DNA from: CBDCBA01 sp965214125
Lineage (GTDB): Bacteria; Planctomycetota; Phycisphaerae; Tepidisphaerales; Tepidisphaeraceae
Direction: 5' to 3'
Length of the DNA: 31,954 nt
NCBI GenBank assembly: GCA_965214125.1
Contig: CBDCBA010000023.1
Span: 1-31,954, forward strand
In this document: positions 23,896 through 31,520 of the stretch, in pieces
How the letters are laid out: every line of letters starts with the position of its first letter
Position numbering within the stretch: position 1 is the stretch's first letter
Notes under the pieces: generated by a model
Told to the model about the DNA's origin: nothing
Database searches by the model: none
The model's input: the letters and a program-made list of their open reading frames with translations, nothing else
Program-made: the position numbers and the translations under genes

Positions 23896-26349
23896 ATGGA
23901 CCAGATTCAAGACATCCGCGTTGAAAAAGAGATCGCCGGCCGCACGCTGAGCATCGAGACCGGCTCGATCGCCCGCCAGGCCGCCGGCAGCGTCACCATC
24001 CGCTACGGCGACACCGTCGTCCTGTGCGCCATCGCCCGCGGCGCGCCGCGCGAGGGGATCGACTTCTTCCCCATGCAGGTCGAGTACCGCGAGCGCCGCA
24101 GCGCGGCCGGCAAGTTCCCCGGCGGCTTTATGAAGCGCGAAGGCCGGCCCAGCAATCGCGAGGTGCTCGTGATGCGGATGGTCGACCGCCCGCTGCGGCC
24201 GCTCTTTCCCGATGGCTTCAAGGACGAGGTGCAGATTCACCTCAACGTCCTGTCCTACGACGGCGTGAACGACCCCGACGTGCTCGCCGGCATCGGCGCG
24301 TCGGCCTGCCTGGCCATCAGCGACATCCCCTTCGACGGCCCAACCGCCCACGTGCGCTGCGGCCTGATCGACGGCAAGCCCGTGCTGATGCCCACGATTG
24401 AGGAGCAGGAGGAGAGCGACTGCGACCTCGTCCTCGCCGGCACGAAGAACCTGCCGAACATGATCGAGGTCGGCGCGTTCGAGGTGCCCGAGGAGGAGAT
24501 TGCCGACCTGATCGAGTTCGGCCACAGGGCCGTCGCCGACATCGTGGGCATGATCGACGAGCTCGCCGACAAGGTTGGGCGCAAGGAGAAGACGCAGCTC
24601 GGCAAGAACGATGTCGACGCTGAGCTGATCGACGAGGTCCACAAGCTCGCGTTCGAGAAGATCAAGGCCGCCAAGGGCGAGCCCGGCAAGCAGGATCGCG
24701 GCGCGAAGGTCAAGGCGATCAAGGAGGAGGTCCTCCAGCAGCTTGCCCCCGAGCCGGCGGAGGATGCCTCGTACAAGGTCCACCGCGCCTCGACCGCCCG
24801 CGGCATGGACGTGAGCAACGCCTTCCGCGCCGTCGAGAAGAAGGCCACCCGCTCGCTCGTGCTCGACGGCACCCGCCCCGACGGCCGCGGTCACGACGAG
24901 ATCCGGCCCATCACCTGCGCGGCCGGCGTGGTCCCCCGCGTCCACGGCTCGGCCCTCTTCACGCGCGGCGAGACGCAGAGCATTTGCACCGTCACCCTCG
25001 GCACGAGCAAGGACGACCAGATGGTCGACGGGCTCACCGAAGAGTACGCCCAGAAGTTCATGCTCCACTACAACTTTCCGCCTTACAGCGTCGGCGAGGT
25101 CCGGCGGCTGGGCGGCGTGAGCCGGCGCGAACTCGGCCACGGTGCGCTGGCGGAGAAGGCGCTGATCGGCGTGCTGCCTGGCATCGACGACTTCGCCTAC
25201 ACCGTCCGCGTCATCAGCGACATCACCGAGAGCAACGGCTCGAGCTCGATGGCCTCGGCGTGCTGCGGCTGCCTGGCCCTGATGGACGCTGGCGTGCCGA
25301 TCACCGCGATGGTCGCCGGCATCAGCGTCGGCGTCATCAAGGATGACGACAACTTCCATCTCATCACCGACATCCTCGGCGAAGAGGACGGCTTTGGCGA
25401 CATGGACTTTAAGGTCTGCGGCACCACGGAGGGCGTCACCGCCGTTCAGCTCGACATCAAGATCGAGGGCCTGCCCATGCAGGTCATCCGCGACACCTTC
25501 GCCCGCGCCCGCGAGGCCCGGCTGAAGATCCTCGACACGATGAAAGAGGTCATCAGCGAGCCACGCAAGGAACTCAGCCCCTACGCGCCGCGTCTGCTCA
25601 GCATCAAGATCGACCCCGAGAAGATCGGCAAGGTCATCGGCCCGAGCGGCAAGACCATCCGCCGCATCCAGGAGGAGACCGGCGCCAACATCGACATCGA
25701 GGACGACGGCACCGTCTACCTCAGCTCCACCGTCGCCGGCGGGGCCGAGAAGGCGCGGGACATCGTCGAGGCGATGACCCAGCAGGTGCAGGTCGGCCGC
25801 ATCTACAAGGGCGAAGTCGTGAGCATCAAGGACTTTGGCGCGTTCGTCGAGATCGCCCCGGAAACCGACGGCCTGCTGCACGTCAGCGAGATTTCCGCCA
25901 ACTACATCGAGCGCGTCGGCGACCACCTCAAGGTGGGCGACACGGTCAACGTCAAGGTGATCCTGATCGACGAGCAGGGCCGCATCAAGCTCAGCCGCCG
26001 CAAGGCAATGGAGGAGATGGGCGAGGAGGACAACATCGGCACCCCGCGCACCGGCGGCGAAGGCCGTGGAGACCGTGGCGATCGCGAGGATCGGGGCGAG
26101 CGTCGTGACCGCGGCGGAGATCGCGGTGGCGATCGCGCCCCGCGCGGCAGCGGCCGCACCCGAGGCGGTCGTGGTCGCGGCGAGCGCAGCGAGGGCTCGT
26201 CTGACGACGCCCCGGCCAAGTCGCACGGCGACCCCGTCTCCGCCGCCGCCGACCGCGCGGAAGGCTCCGACGATGACGGCGAGCGTCGTCCGCGCCGCCG
26301 CCGTCGTCGCCGCAGCGAGGGCGAGGGCGACGCCCCCAGCGACGACTAA
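23896..26349 (+). CDS. pnp: Polyribonucleotide nucleotidyltransferase (PNPase)
   Basis: 817 residues, about 100 longer than usual. In order: first RNase PH domain (Arg-Tyr-Gly-Asp-Thr-Val-Val-Leu near residue 35), helical linker, and second RNase PH domain with Gly-Asp-Met-Asp-Phe-Lys-Val (the catalytic Asp pair). Then come a KH domain (about 565-615, Gly-Pro-Ser-Gly loop), an S1 domain (about 633-700) and a disordered tail (701-817) rich in Arg, Gly, Asp and Glu with a run of Arg. It degrades RNA phosphorolytically 3' to 5' as a trimer. The tail resembles charged RNA-binding or degradosome scaffolds. ATG 23896 gives the canonical N-terminus; an in-frame ATG at 23785 would add an unrelated Arg-rich stretch overlapping the leader hairpin. 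Follows rpsO. Confidence 0.97.
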   Translation: MDQIQDIRVEKEIAGRTLSIETGSIARQAAGSVTIRYGDTVVLCAIARGAPREGIDFFPMQVEYRERRSAAGKFPGGFMKREGRPSNREVLVMRMVDRPLRPLFPDGFKDEVQIHLNVLSYDGVNDPDVLAGIGASACLAISDIPFDGPTAHVRCGLIDGKPVLMPTIEEQEESDCDLVLAGTKNLPNMIEVGAFEVPEEEIADLIEFGHRAVADIVGMIDELADKVGRKEKTQLGKNDVDAELIDEVHKLAFEKIKAAKGEPGKQDRGAKVKAIKEEVLQQLAPEPAEDASYKVHRASTARGMDVSNAFRAVEKKATRSLVLDGTRPDGRGHDEIRPITCAAGVVPRVHGSALFTRGETQSICTVTLGTSKDDQMVDGLTEEYAQKFMLHYNFPPYSVGEVRRLGGVSRRELGHGALAEKALIGVLPGIDDFAYTVRVISDITESNGSSSMASACCGCLALMDAGVPITAMVAGISVGVIKDDDNFHLITDILGEEDGFGDMDFKVCGTTEGVTAVQLDIKIEGLPMQVIRDTFARAREARLKILDTMKEVISEPRKELSPYAPRLLSIKIDPEKIGKVIGPSGKTIRRIQEETGANIDIEDDGTVYLSSTVAGGAEKARDIVEAMTQQVQVGRIYKGEVVSIKDFGAFVEIAPETDGLLHVSEISANYIERVGDHLKVGDTVNVKVILIDEQGRIKLSRRKAMEEMGEEDNIGTPRTGGEGRGDRGDREDRGERRDRGGDRGGDRAPRGSGRTRGGRGRGERSEGSSDDAPAKSHGDPVSAAADRAEGSDDDGERRPRRRRRRRSEGEGDAPSDD

Positions 26350-26375
26350 CCGCACGTCCCTCCAATGCACTGCTT

Positions 26376-26404
26376 CGCCGCCCGCGTCTTCGACGCGGGC
26401 GGCG
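26376..26404 (+). terminator. pnp terminator hairpin
   Basis: A 13-bp perfect stem (26376-26388 with 26392-26404) and TTC loop, 26 nt after the pnp stop and 29 nt before the next ATG. There is no T-tract, so it may terminate weakly or protect the 3' end. Confidence 0.6.
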
Positions 26405-26433
26405 CTGTGCTGGGGCGGCTATGGTGCCCGTCC

Positions 26434-27090
26434 ATGAGCAAGCAAGCACTGATCGTCTGGGGCGGCTGGGAAGGCCACGAGCCCGAGCAGGTGGCCAAGA
26501 TCTTCGAGCGCGAACTGAAGCAGCTCGACTTCGACGTCGAGGTCAGCCACGACCTTGCCAGCTTCGATGACGGCGAGAAGCTCAAGACCCTCGACCTTAT
26601 CGTCCCGATCTGGACGATGGACTCGATCAAGGGGGAGCAGAGCCAGAATGTGCAGGACGCCGTTGCGGGCGGCGTGGGCCTGGCTGGGTGCCACGGCGGC
26701 ATGTGCGACGCCTTCCGCCAGGACGTCGGCTGGCAGTTCATGACCGGCGGCCAATGGGTCGCCCATCCCGGCAACGACGGCGTGAAATACACCGTCAACA
26801 TCGGCCCCGAGCGGAGCGAGATCAACGAGGGCCTAAGCGACTTCGAGGTCAGCAGTGAGCAGTATTACCTCCACGTCGACCCGGCCGTGAAGGTGTACGC
26901 GACGACCACCTTCCCCGTCGCGGATGGCCCGCACAGCCCCAACGGCGAGGTGAAAATGCCGCAGGTCTGGACCAAGCGCTGGGGCGAGGGGCGCGTCTTC
27001 TACAACGCACTGGGCCACGTCGCGAACGTGTTCGACGTTCCGGAGGCGATCGAGCTGATGCGGCGGGGCTTTAAGTGGGCTGCAAAGTAG
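26434..27090 (+). CDS. ThuA-like (trehalose-utilisation-type) protein
   Basis: 218 residues with the class I glutamine-amidotransferase-like fold of the ThuA family: Ile-Val-Trp-Gly-Gly-Trp-Glu-Gly-His near the start, Gly-Leu-Ala-Gly-Cys-His-Gly-Gly in the middle, and a C-terminal Gly-Arg-Val-Phe-Tyr-Asn-Ala-Leu-Gly-His. ThuA takes part in trehalose/sugar modification in rhizobia, and related proteins are abundant in planctomycetes; the exact reaction is unclear. No signal peptide, so cytoplasmic. ATG 26434 starts directly after the pnp terminator hairpin. Confidence 0.85.
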   Translation: MSKQALIVWGGWEGHEPEQVAKIFERELKQLDFDVEVSHDLASFDDGEKLKTLDLIVPIWTMDSIKGEQSQNVQDAVAGGVGLAGCHGGMCDAFRQDVGWQFMTGGQWVAHPGNDGVKYTVNIGPERSEINEGLSDFEVSSEQYYLHVDPAVKVYATTTFPVADGPHSPNGEVKMPQVWTKRWGEGRVFYNALGHVANVFDVPEAIELMRRGFKWAAK

Positions 27091-27103
27091 GCGCCGAGGC
27101 CGG

Positions 27104-27134
27104 TTGGGACGCCGGCGTGGAAATCTGCTACATT
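27104..27134 (+). promoter_or_regulatory. Possible promoter upstream of the small unknown gene and cmk
   Basis: TTGGGA (27104-27109) and an extended -10, TGC-TACATT (27126-27134), with a 19-nt spacer. It lies 25 bp before ATG 27160. Each hexamer matches the sigma-70 consensus at 4 of 6 positions, so this is tentative. Confidence 0.3.
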
Positions 27135-27159
27135 GGCGTGCGAGGAGGTCCACACTCGC

Positions 27160-27573
27160 ATGGCCGACAACACTGCAGAGGGCGTTGAACTGCACGTCCA
27201 CTTCGCGCGACCGGTGCCGGAGGCGGAGGCGCTGGGTCGTCGCCACGCTCTTGCCGGCGACATTCGACACCTCGACCGCTACGCCCAGGAGCGGGGCCTG
27301 ACCCCGCTGGGCGACTTTCTCAGCTACACCGCTGAGGAATATGGTGACGACGCCGATGACAAGGGCGAAACAGACACCGTCGAGTGGTTCGACGCCCACG
27401 ACGTGCAGCACGCCGCCGAGGCGTTGGCGCGCGGCGCGGTGGACGACCCGCCGGGCTTTGTCGAGCGCGTCGGAAACACAACGGCGTTGATCTCGGAACT
27501 CAACAACATCGCCACCCTCTGCCGTCGCGCCGCGGAGCATCACGTGGCGGTCCGGCTGACGGTGGGCGCCTGA
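27160..27573 (+). CDS. Hypothetical protein, unknown function
   Basis: 137 residues, soluble and acidic, with no signal peptide, membrane segment or motif I recognise. It looks mostly helical, with Trp-Phe-Asp-Ala-His-Asp and several His residues, and ends Val-Ala-Val-Arg-Leu-Thr-Val-Gly-Ala. ATG 27160 has a GAGGAGG about 11 nt upstream (slightly far). Codon use is like its neighbours, it fills the gap between thuA-like and cmk, and no competing frame is better, so I take it as a real gene. cmk begins 42 bp downstream on the same strand. Confidence 0.7.
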   Translation: MADNTAEGVELHVHFARPVPEAEALGRRHALAGDIRHLDRYAQERGLTPLGDFLSYTAEEYGDDADDKGETDTVEWFDAHDVQHAAEALARGAVDDPPGFVERVGNTTALISELNNIATLCRRAAEHHVAVRLTVGA

Positions 27574-27615
27574 GCCGACGCACGCCGCCGCCCAGCCGGC
27601 TAGACTGGCGGGCGC

Positions 27616-28296
27616 ATGAGCAGCGGCGGAGTCATCGTCACCCTCGACGGCCCGGCCGGCACGGGCAAGAGCAGCGTCGCCCGCGCCGTCGCCGACGCGT
27701 TGGGCTTCGACTTTCTCGATACTGGTGCCATGTACCGGGCGATCGGCCTGGCGGCGCACCGGCGGGAGGTCGACTTCGACGACCCGCGCGAGCTCGCCTT
27801 CGTCGCGGGCCACTGCCGCATTGAATTCGACTGGGAGCAGGACCCGCCGGCCCTGATCCTCAACGGCGAGAACGTCAGCCACCTGCTCCGCAGCGGCGAC
27901 GCCACCGCAGCCGCCAGCTACGTCGCGACCGTGCCGCAGATTCGCGAACGGCTCGTTGAGCAGCAGCGCACCATCGGCCGCGAGCATGCTGCCCGCGCCG
28001 GTCTCGTGACCGAAGGGCGCGACCAAGGGAGCATTGTTTTCCCCGAGGCGGCCCACAAGTTCTTCCTGACCGCCGACCCGCGCGAACGCGCCCGCCGCCG
28101 GGCCAAGCAACTGCGCGACCGGGGTGAGGTCGTCGACGAGCGGGCGATTTACGAGGAGATGGTCGCGCGCGACGAGCGCGACCAGACCCGTGCCGTGGCG
28201 CCGCTCGTCCGCCCCGACGATGCGACCGAAATCGACACAACCGGTCTCTCGCAGGACGATGTGATTGCCCAAATCGTTTCCGCCGTTCAAGCGTAG
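27616..28296 (+). CDS. cmk: Cytidylate kinase
   Basis: 226 residues, normal length. P-loop Gly-Pro-Ala-Gly-Thr-Gly-Lys-Ser-Ser at 12-20, then Asp-Thr-Gly-Ala-Met-Tyr-Arg-Ala (CMP site), and Glu-Gly-Arg-Asp-Gln-Gly-Ser-Ile-Val-Phe-Pro, the family's Arg-Asp region with a slightly unusual Gln-Gly-Ser. It phosphorylates CMP/dCMP with ATP in pyrimidine salvage. Followed after 29 bp by plsC, a common bacterial pairing. Confidence 0.95.
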   Translation: MSSGGVIVTLDGPAGTGKSSVARAVADALGFDFLDTGAMYRAIGLAAHRREVDFDDPRELAFVAGHCRIEFDWEQDPPALILNGENVSHLLRSGDATAAASYVATVPQIRERLVEQQRTIGREHAARAGLVTEGRDQGSIVFPEAAHKFFLTADPRERARRRAKQLRDRGEVVDERAIYEEMVARDERDQTRAVAPLVRPDDATEIDTTGLSQDDVIAQIVSAVQA

Positions 28297-28325
28297 CTTT
28301 GCCTCTTCCGCCTAGCAGTTGTCCC

Positions 28326-28994
28326 ATGTCCGACGCGGCCGCGCCTCACTCTCCAGCGAACCAGCGGGATCCGGAGACGATGAACCTCGCGTGGCGCCTC
28401 TGCCGCGCCCCGGTGCGGGCGGGCGCCACGATCTTCTTTGACCTGAAGTGCTTTGGCCTGCACCGCATCCCGAAAAAGGGCGGCGTGCTCCTGCTCAGCA
28501 ACCACCAGAGCTACCTCGACCCACCCTTTCTCTCCGTTCGCCCGGACCGGCCGACGGCGTTCCTCGCCAAAAGCGAGCTCTTCAAGTTCAAGCCGTTCGG
28601 GGCCCTGATCCGACAGCTCAACGCCTTCCCAGTGCAGCAGGGGCGTGGCGACATCGGGGCGATGAAAGAGTCGATCCGCCTGCTCGAAGCGGGATGGATG
28701 CTGACCGTCTTCCCCGAGGGCAGCCGCTCGAAGTCGGGCGAGTTGATGCCCGCGCAGAAGGGGGCGGGCCTGATGGTCCGCCGCGTGAACGTGCCCGTCG
28801 TGCCGGCCGTCATCGACGGCGCTTACCGCGCCTGGCCCCGCGGCAGCGGCGTGTTGCCGCAGCCGACGCCCGTGCGGATTCTCTACGGCGAGCCGGTCGA
28901 CCTGGGCCGGCGCAAGCCCGATGACATCCGCCGGTGGATCGATGACACGCTCGCCCGCATGCTCGACGACCTGCGCGCCGGCCGCGTGCCGTAG
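28326..28994 (+). CDS. plsC: 1-acyl-sn-glycerol-3-phosphate acyltransferase
   Basis: 222 residues. The canonical motifs are all present: Asn-His-Gln-Ser-Tyr-Leu-Asp (His60, Asp65), Phe-Pro-Glu-Gly-Ser-Arg-Ser (129-135) and Val-Pro-Val-Val-Pro-Ala-Val. It makes phosphatidic acid from lysophosphatidic acid at the inner membrane. Unlike the two acyltransferases at the left edge, it has a textbook HX4D and sits in a housekeeping pair with cmk, so it is the likely primary PlsC. ATG 28326. Ends 5 bp from the convergent regulator gene. Confidence 0.9.
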   Translation: MSDAAAPHSPANQRDPETMNLAWRLCRAPVRAGATIFFDLKCFGLHRIPKKGGVLLLSNHQSYLDPPFLSVRPDRPTAFLAKSELFKFKPFGALIRQLNAFPVQQGRGDIGAMKESIRLLEAGWMLTVFPEGSRSKSGELMPAQKGAGLMVRRVNVPVVPAVIDGAYRAWPRGSGVLPQPTPVRILYGEPVDLGRRKPDDIRRWIDDTLARMLDDLRAGRVP

Positions 28995-28999
28995 CCGAA

Positions 29000-29674
29000 T
29001 CAACCTCGCCGCACAAGCACCTTGCGTGCCGCGGCGATGCCGAGCGTGGTCCGCCGCTTGCCGGCGGGGTGTACGACCACCGCGTCGGCCGCCTCCTCGC
29101 GCTCGTCGACGCTAACGGCCGCCCCCGGCACCAGGCCGCGGCGGTCGAGCAACTGGAGGAACGCGGGCGACTGATCGAGCACGCGCGCCACCGTCAGCGA
29201 GGCCTCGAGCGGGCAGTCTGCCAGCGAGCCGATGATCGGGTGGCGCCCCTCATCCCGCGCGTTCGCGGCAGGAATCGGGTCTCCGTGCGGGTCCGCCTTG
29301 GGGTGCCCGAGCAGGCGGTCGATGCGGTCTAGCACCTTGTCGCTCACGGCGTGCTCGAGCTCCTCGGCCTCGGCGTGAACCTCGGCCCAGTCCATGCCGA
29401 GGACCTCGACGAGGAACTGCTCGATCAGCCGGTGCCGCCGCAGCACGCCCAGCGCCAGGCGCTCGCCGGCGGCGGTCAATCGCACGCCGCCGCGTGGCTC
29501 GTGGTCGAGCAGGCCCGCCTCCGCGAGCGTCTTGGCCATCGCAGTCGCCGATCCCGGCGTGACGCCGACGCCGCTCGCGAGGCGGCCCATCGGCACGCGC
29601 TGGTTCGCATCATCCAACTGCTGCTGGAGGACGAAGGCGTGCTTGAGGTAGTTCTCGACCGTGGAGCTGGCCAT
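29000..29674 (-). CDS. DtxR/MntR-family metal-dependent transcriptional repressor
   Basis: 224 residues. N-terminal winged helix (1-75, recognition region Val-Gly-Val-Thr-Pro-Gly-Ser-Ala-Thr) is followed by the dimerisation/metal domain with His-Arg-Leu-Ile-Glu-Gln-Phe-Leu (His81, Glu85) and His-Ala-Glu-Ala-Glu-Glu-Leu-Glu-His (Glu104, Glu107, His108), and a C-terminal FeoA/SH3-like domain. DtxR/IdeR carry Cys where Glu104 lies; Glu there is the manganese-type (MntR) signature, as I recall it. It is divergent from the metal ABC transporter and most likely represses it, and possibly itself, when Mn (or Zn) is ample. Confidence 0.9.
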   Translation of the reverse strand: MASSTVENYLKHAFVLQQQLDDANQRVPMGRLASGVGVTPGSATAMAKTLAEAGLLDHEPRGGVRLTAAGERLALGVLRRHRLIEQFLVEVLGMDWAEVHAEAEELEHAVSDKVLDRIDRLLGHPKADPHGDPIPAANARDEGRHPIIGSLADCPLEASLTVARVLDQSPAFLQLLDRRGLVPGAAVSVDEREEAADAVVVHPAGKRRTTLGIAAARKVLVRRG

Positions 29675-29704
29675 CGCGTAAAGCCTAGCCGCCCCGGCTC
29701 ACGT

Positions 29705-29732
29705 TTGACATTCGCGCAGCCACGCGAATGAT
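29705..29732 (+). promoter_or_regulatory. Sigma-70-type promoter of the metal transporter operon
   Basis: A perfect TTGACA (29705-29710), a 16-nt spacer and AATGAT (29727-29732; 4 of 6 to TATAAT). It points to the binding-protein gene, and the start of transcription would fall near 29740. It is the best promoter match I noticed in the window. Confidence 0.6.
29709..29730. promoter_or_regulatory. Dyad over the promoter spacer, candidate operator
   Basis: CATTCGCG (29709-29716) and CGCGAATG (29723-29730) are perfect inverted 8-mers 6 nt apart. They fill the space from the end of the -35 into the -10, a classic place for a repressor such as the divergent DtxR/MntR-family protein. Confidence 0.5.
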
Positions 29733-29750
29733 GCTGGGCCAAGATCATTC

Positions 29751-29764
29751 TTTGGGTACCCAAA
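29751..29764. promoter_or_regulatory. 14-bp palindrome abutting the start codon, candidate DtxR/MntR-family operator
   Basis: TTTGGGTACCCAAA is a perfect palindrome directly before ATG 29765, in the 90-bp gap between regulator and transporter. Its A/T-flanked GGG/CCC layout resembles DtxR-family operators. It occupies the place of the ribosome site, so binding or RNA folding there could block expression. A weaker dyad GAATGAT/ATCATTC (29726-29732, 29744-29750) lies just upstream. Confidence 0.6.
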
Positions 29765-30745
29765 ATGACGCGACTGATTCCACTGCTCTTGCTCGTGATG
29801 GTCGCGCTCGGCTGCAAACCGCCCGCGGCGGCCGACTCGGACGGTCCACCCGAGCGGCCGTACCGGATCGTCGCGACGGTCGGCATGGTCGGCGACATCG
29901 CCCGCGCCGTGGCCGGCGACCTCGCGACCGTTGAGGTGCTGATGGGCGAGGGAACCGACCCGCACCTCTACAAGGCCAGCCGCGACGACGTCGGCCGCAT
30001 GTCCGACGCGCACGTGGTGCTCTATGTCGGGCTGATGCTGGAGGGAAAGATGACCGACGCGCTCGAACGTCTCGCCGAACAGAAGCCTGTGGTCGCCGTC
30101 GCCGAGGCGTTGGACGAAAACCGGCTGATCGCCCTCGACGCATCCGGCGGCGAGCCTGATCCGCACGTGTGGGGCGACCCGGATGCTTGGGCTGGCTGCG
30201 TCGATGTCGTCGCCGAGGCGCTTGCAGTATACGACCCTGCGAACGCCGCGGAGTATCGCTCCAATGCCGAGGCGTATAAGAGCGAAGTCGCGCAGCTCGC
30301 GAGTTACGGCCAGCGCGTTCTGAACTCGGTGCCGGCCGACAAGCGGCTGATAATTACCAGCCACGATGCCTTCAACTACTTCGGCCGGGAGTTCGATCTG
30401 GAGGTGCTTGGCGTGCAGGGGTTGTCAACCGAAAGCGAAGCGGGCCTGCGCCGGGTGAACGAGTTGGTTGACCTGATCGTCGAGCGCCAGGTGCCGGCTG
30501 TCTTCGTCGAGTCGAGCGTGCCGCGCAAGAGCATCGAAGCGCTGGTGAACGGCGCCGCCGCCCGAGGGCACCGGGTCGCGATCGGCGGCACGCTCTACAG
30601 CGACGCGATGGGTTCGGCCGGCACGTACGAGGGAACGTATATCGGCATGATCGATCATAACATCACGACCGTTGCCCGCGCCCTCGGTGGCGACGCGCCG
30701 GCCCGTGGCATGGGCGGCAAGCTCGCGGAGGCGGCCGGTGAGTGA
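29765..30745 (+). CDS. Metal ABC transporter substrate-binding lipoprotein (TroA/ZnuA/MntC-like)
   Basis: 326 residues of the cluster A-I (SBP_bac_9/ZnuA) family. Lipobox Val-Ala-Leu-Gly-Cys (Cys17) anchors it to a membrane. Probable metal ligands are His67 (Asp-Pro-His-Leu-Tyr), His134 (Asp-Pro-His-Val-Trp), His200 (Ser-His-Asp-Ala-Phe-Asn-Tyr-Phe) and Asp280 (Tyr-Ser-Asp-Ala-Met-Gly). A His/His/His/Asp set is the TroA/ZnuA pattern; purely Mn-binding PsaA-type proteins usually have Glu at the third place. There is no His-rich loop as in many ZnuA. It captures Mn2+ or Zn2+ and hands it to the permease. The 3' end overlaps the ATPase gene by 8 nt. Confidence 0.93.
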   Translation: MTRLIPLLLLVMVALGCKPPAAADSDGPPERPYRIVATVGMVGDIARAVAGDLATVEVLMGEGTDPHLYKASRDDVGRMSDAHVVLYVGLMLEGKMTDALERLAEQKPVVAVAEALDENRLIALDASGGEPDPHVWGDPDAWAGCVDVVAEALAVYDPANAAEYRSNAEAYKSEVAQLASYGQRVLNSVPADKRLIITSHDAFNYFGREFDLEVLGVQGLSTESEAGLRRVNELVDLIVERQVPAVFVESSVPRKSIEALVNGAAARGHRVAIGGTLYSDAMGSAGTYEGTYIGMIDHNITTVARALGGDAPARGMGGKLAEAAGE

Positions 30746-31520
30746 CCTCGACGCCGCCCCGGTCCCGCTGAGCATCCAGGACTTGACCGTGGCCTACCAC
30801 CGCAAGCCGGTGCTGTGGGACGTCGACCTCGACGTTCCCGCCGGCCGGCTCGTGGCAATCGTCGGGCCGAACGGTGCTGGCAAGAGCACGCTCATCAAGG
30901 CGGCGATCGACCTCGTCCCGCGGGCGAGCGGGCGCGTCGCGTTCTACGGCCGTCCCTACCGCAAGGTGCGGCGGCGAATCGGCTACGTGCCGCAGCGCGA
31001 GAGCGTGGACTGGGACTTTCCGGTCAGCGCGCTCGACGTCGTCACGATGGGTCGCTACGGCCGAATCGGCTGGCTGCGGCCGGTGACGCGCAAGCACCGC
31101 GAGGCCGCCCGCGCCGCGCTCGACCGGGTCGGCATCGCCGACTTGGCCGACCGGCAGATCAGTCATCTCAGCGGCGGGCAGCAGCAACGGACATTTCTAG
31201 CTCGGGCGCTCGTGCAGGAGGCAGACCTCTACCTGATGGACGAGCCTTTCGCCGCCGTCGATGCCGCGACGGAGCGGGCGATCGTCACGCTGCTGCAAGA
31301 CCTGCGTGAATCCGGCAAGACGGTGCTCGTAGTCCACCACGATCTGCAAACGGTGCGCGAGTACTTCGACCACGTGATCCTGATGAACATGCGCATCGTC
31401 GCCCACGGCCCGATGGAGCAGACCTTTACGCGCGAGAACCTGCATAAAACCTACGGCGGTAAGCTGACGCTTCTCGCCGAGGCGGCCGAGGCAATGGGCA
31501 GGGAGGCGGCCCGATCGTGA
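30738..31520 (+). CDS. Metal ABC transporter ATP-binding protein
   Basis: 260 residues. Walker A Gly-Pro-Asn-Gly-Ala-Gly-Lys-Ser-Thr (43-51), signature Leu-Ser-Gly-Gly-Gln-Gln-Gln-Arg (144-151), Walker B ending Leu-Met-Asp-Glu-Pro (Asp168, Glu169) and the switch His in Val-Val-His-His-Asp-Leu. The segment Gly-Tyr-Val-Pro-Gln-Arg-Glu-Ser-Val-Asp-Trp-Asp-Phe-Pro is typical of Mn/Zn-type (MntB/ZnuC/TroB) ATPases. The start is GTG 30738, 8 nt inside the binding-protein gene. The stop overlaps the permease start (GTGA). Confidence 0.93.
   Translation: MSDLDAAPVPLSIQDLTVAYHRKPVLWDVDLDVPAGRLVAIVGPNGAGKSTLIKAAIDLVPRASGRVAFYGRPYRKVRRRIGYVPQRESVDWDFPVSALDVVTMGRYGRIGWLRPVTRKHREAARAALDRVGIADLADRQISHLSGGQQQRTFLARALVQEADLYLMDEPFAAVDAATERAIVTLLQDLRESGKTVLVVHHDLQTVREYFDHVILMNMRIVAHGPMEQTFTRENLHKTYGGKLTLLAEAAEAMGREAARS

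Noticed and set aside
23611..26370. 919-codon open frame antisense to pnp
   Set aside because: It lies wholly opposite a clear pnp, is made of Ala/Asp/Val/Leu-biased low-complexity sequence, and has no ribosome site or recognisable domain. High-GC codon use routinely leaves such antisense frames open.
26365..26433. Longer start for the ThuA-like gene at ATG 26365
   Set aside because: The extra 23 residues run through the pnp terminator hairpin and have no family similarity; ATG 26434 gives the normal N-terminus.
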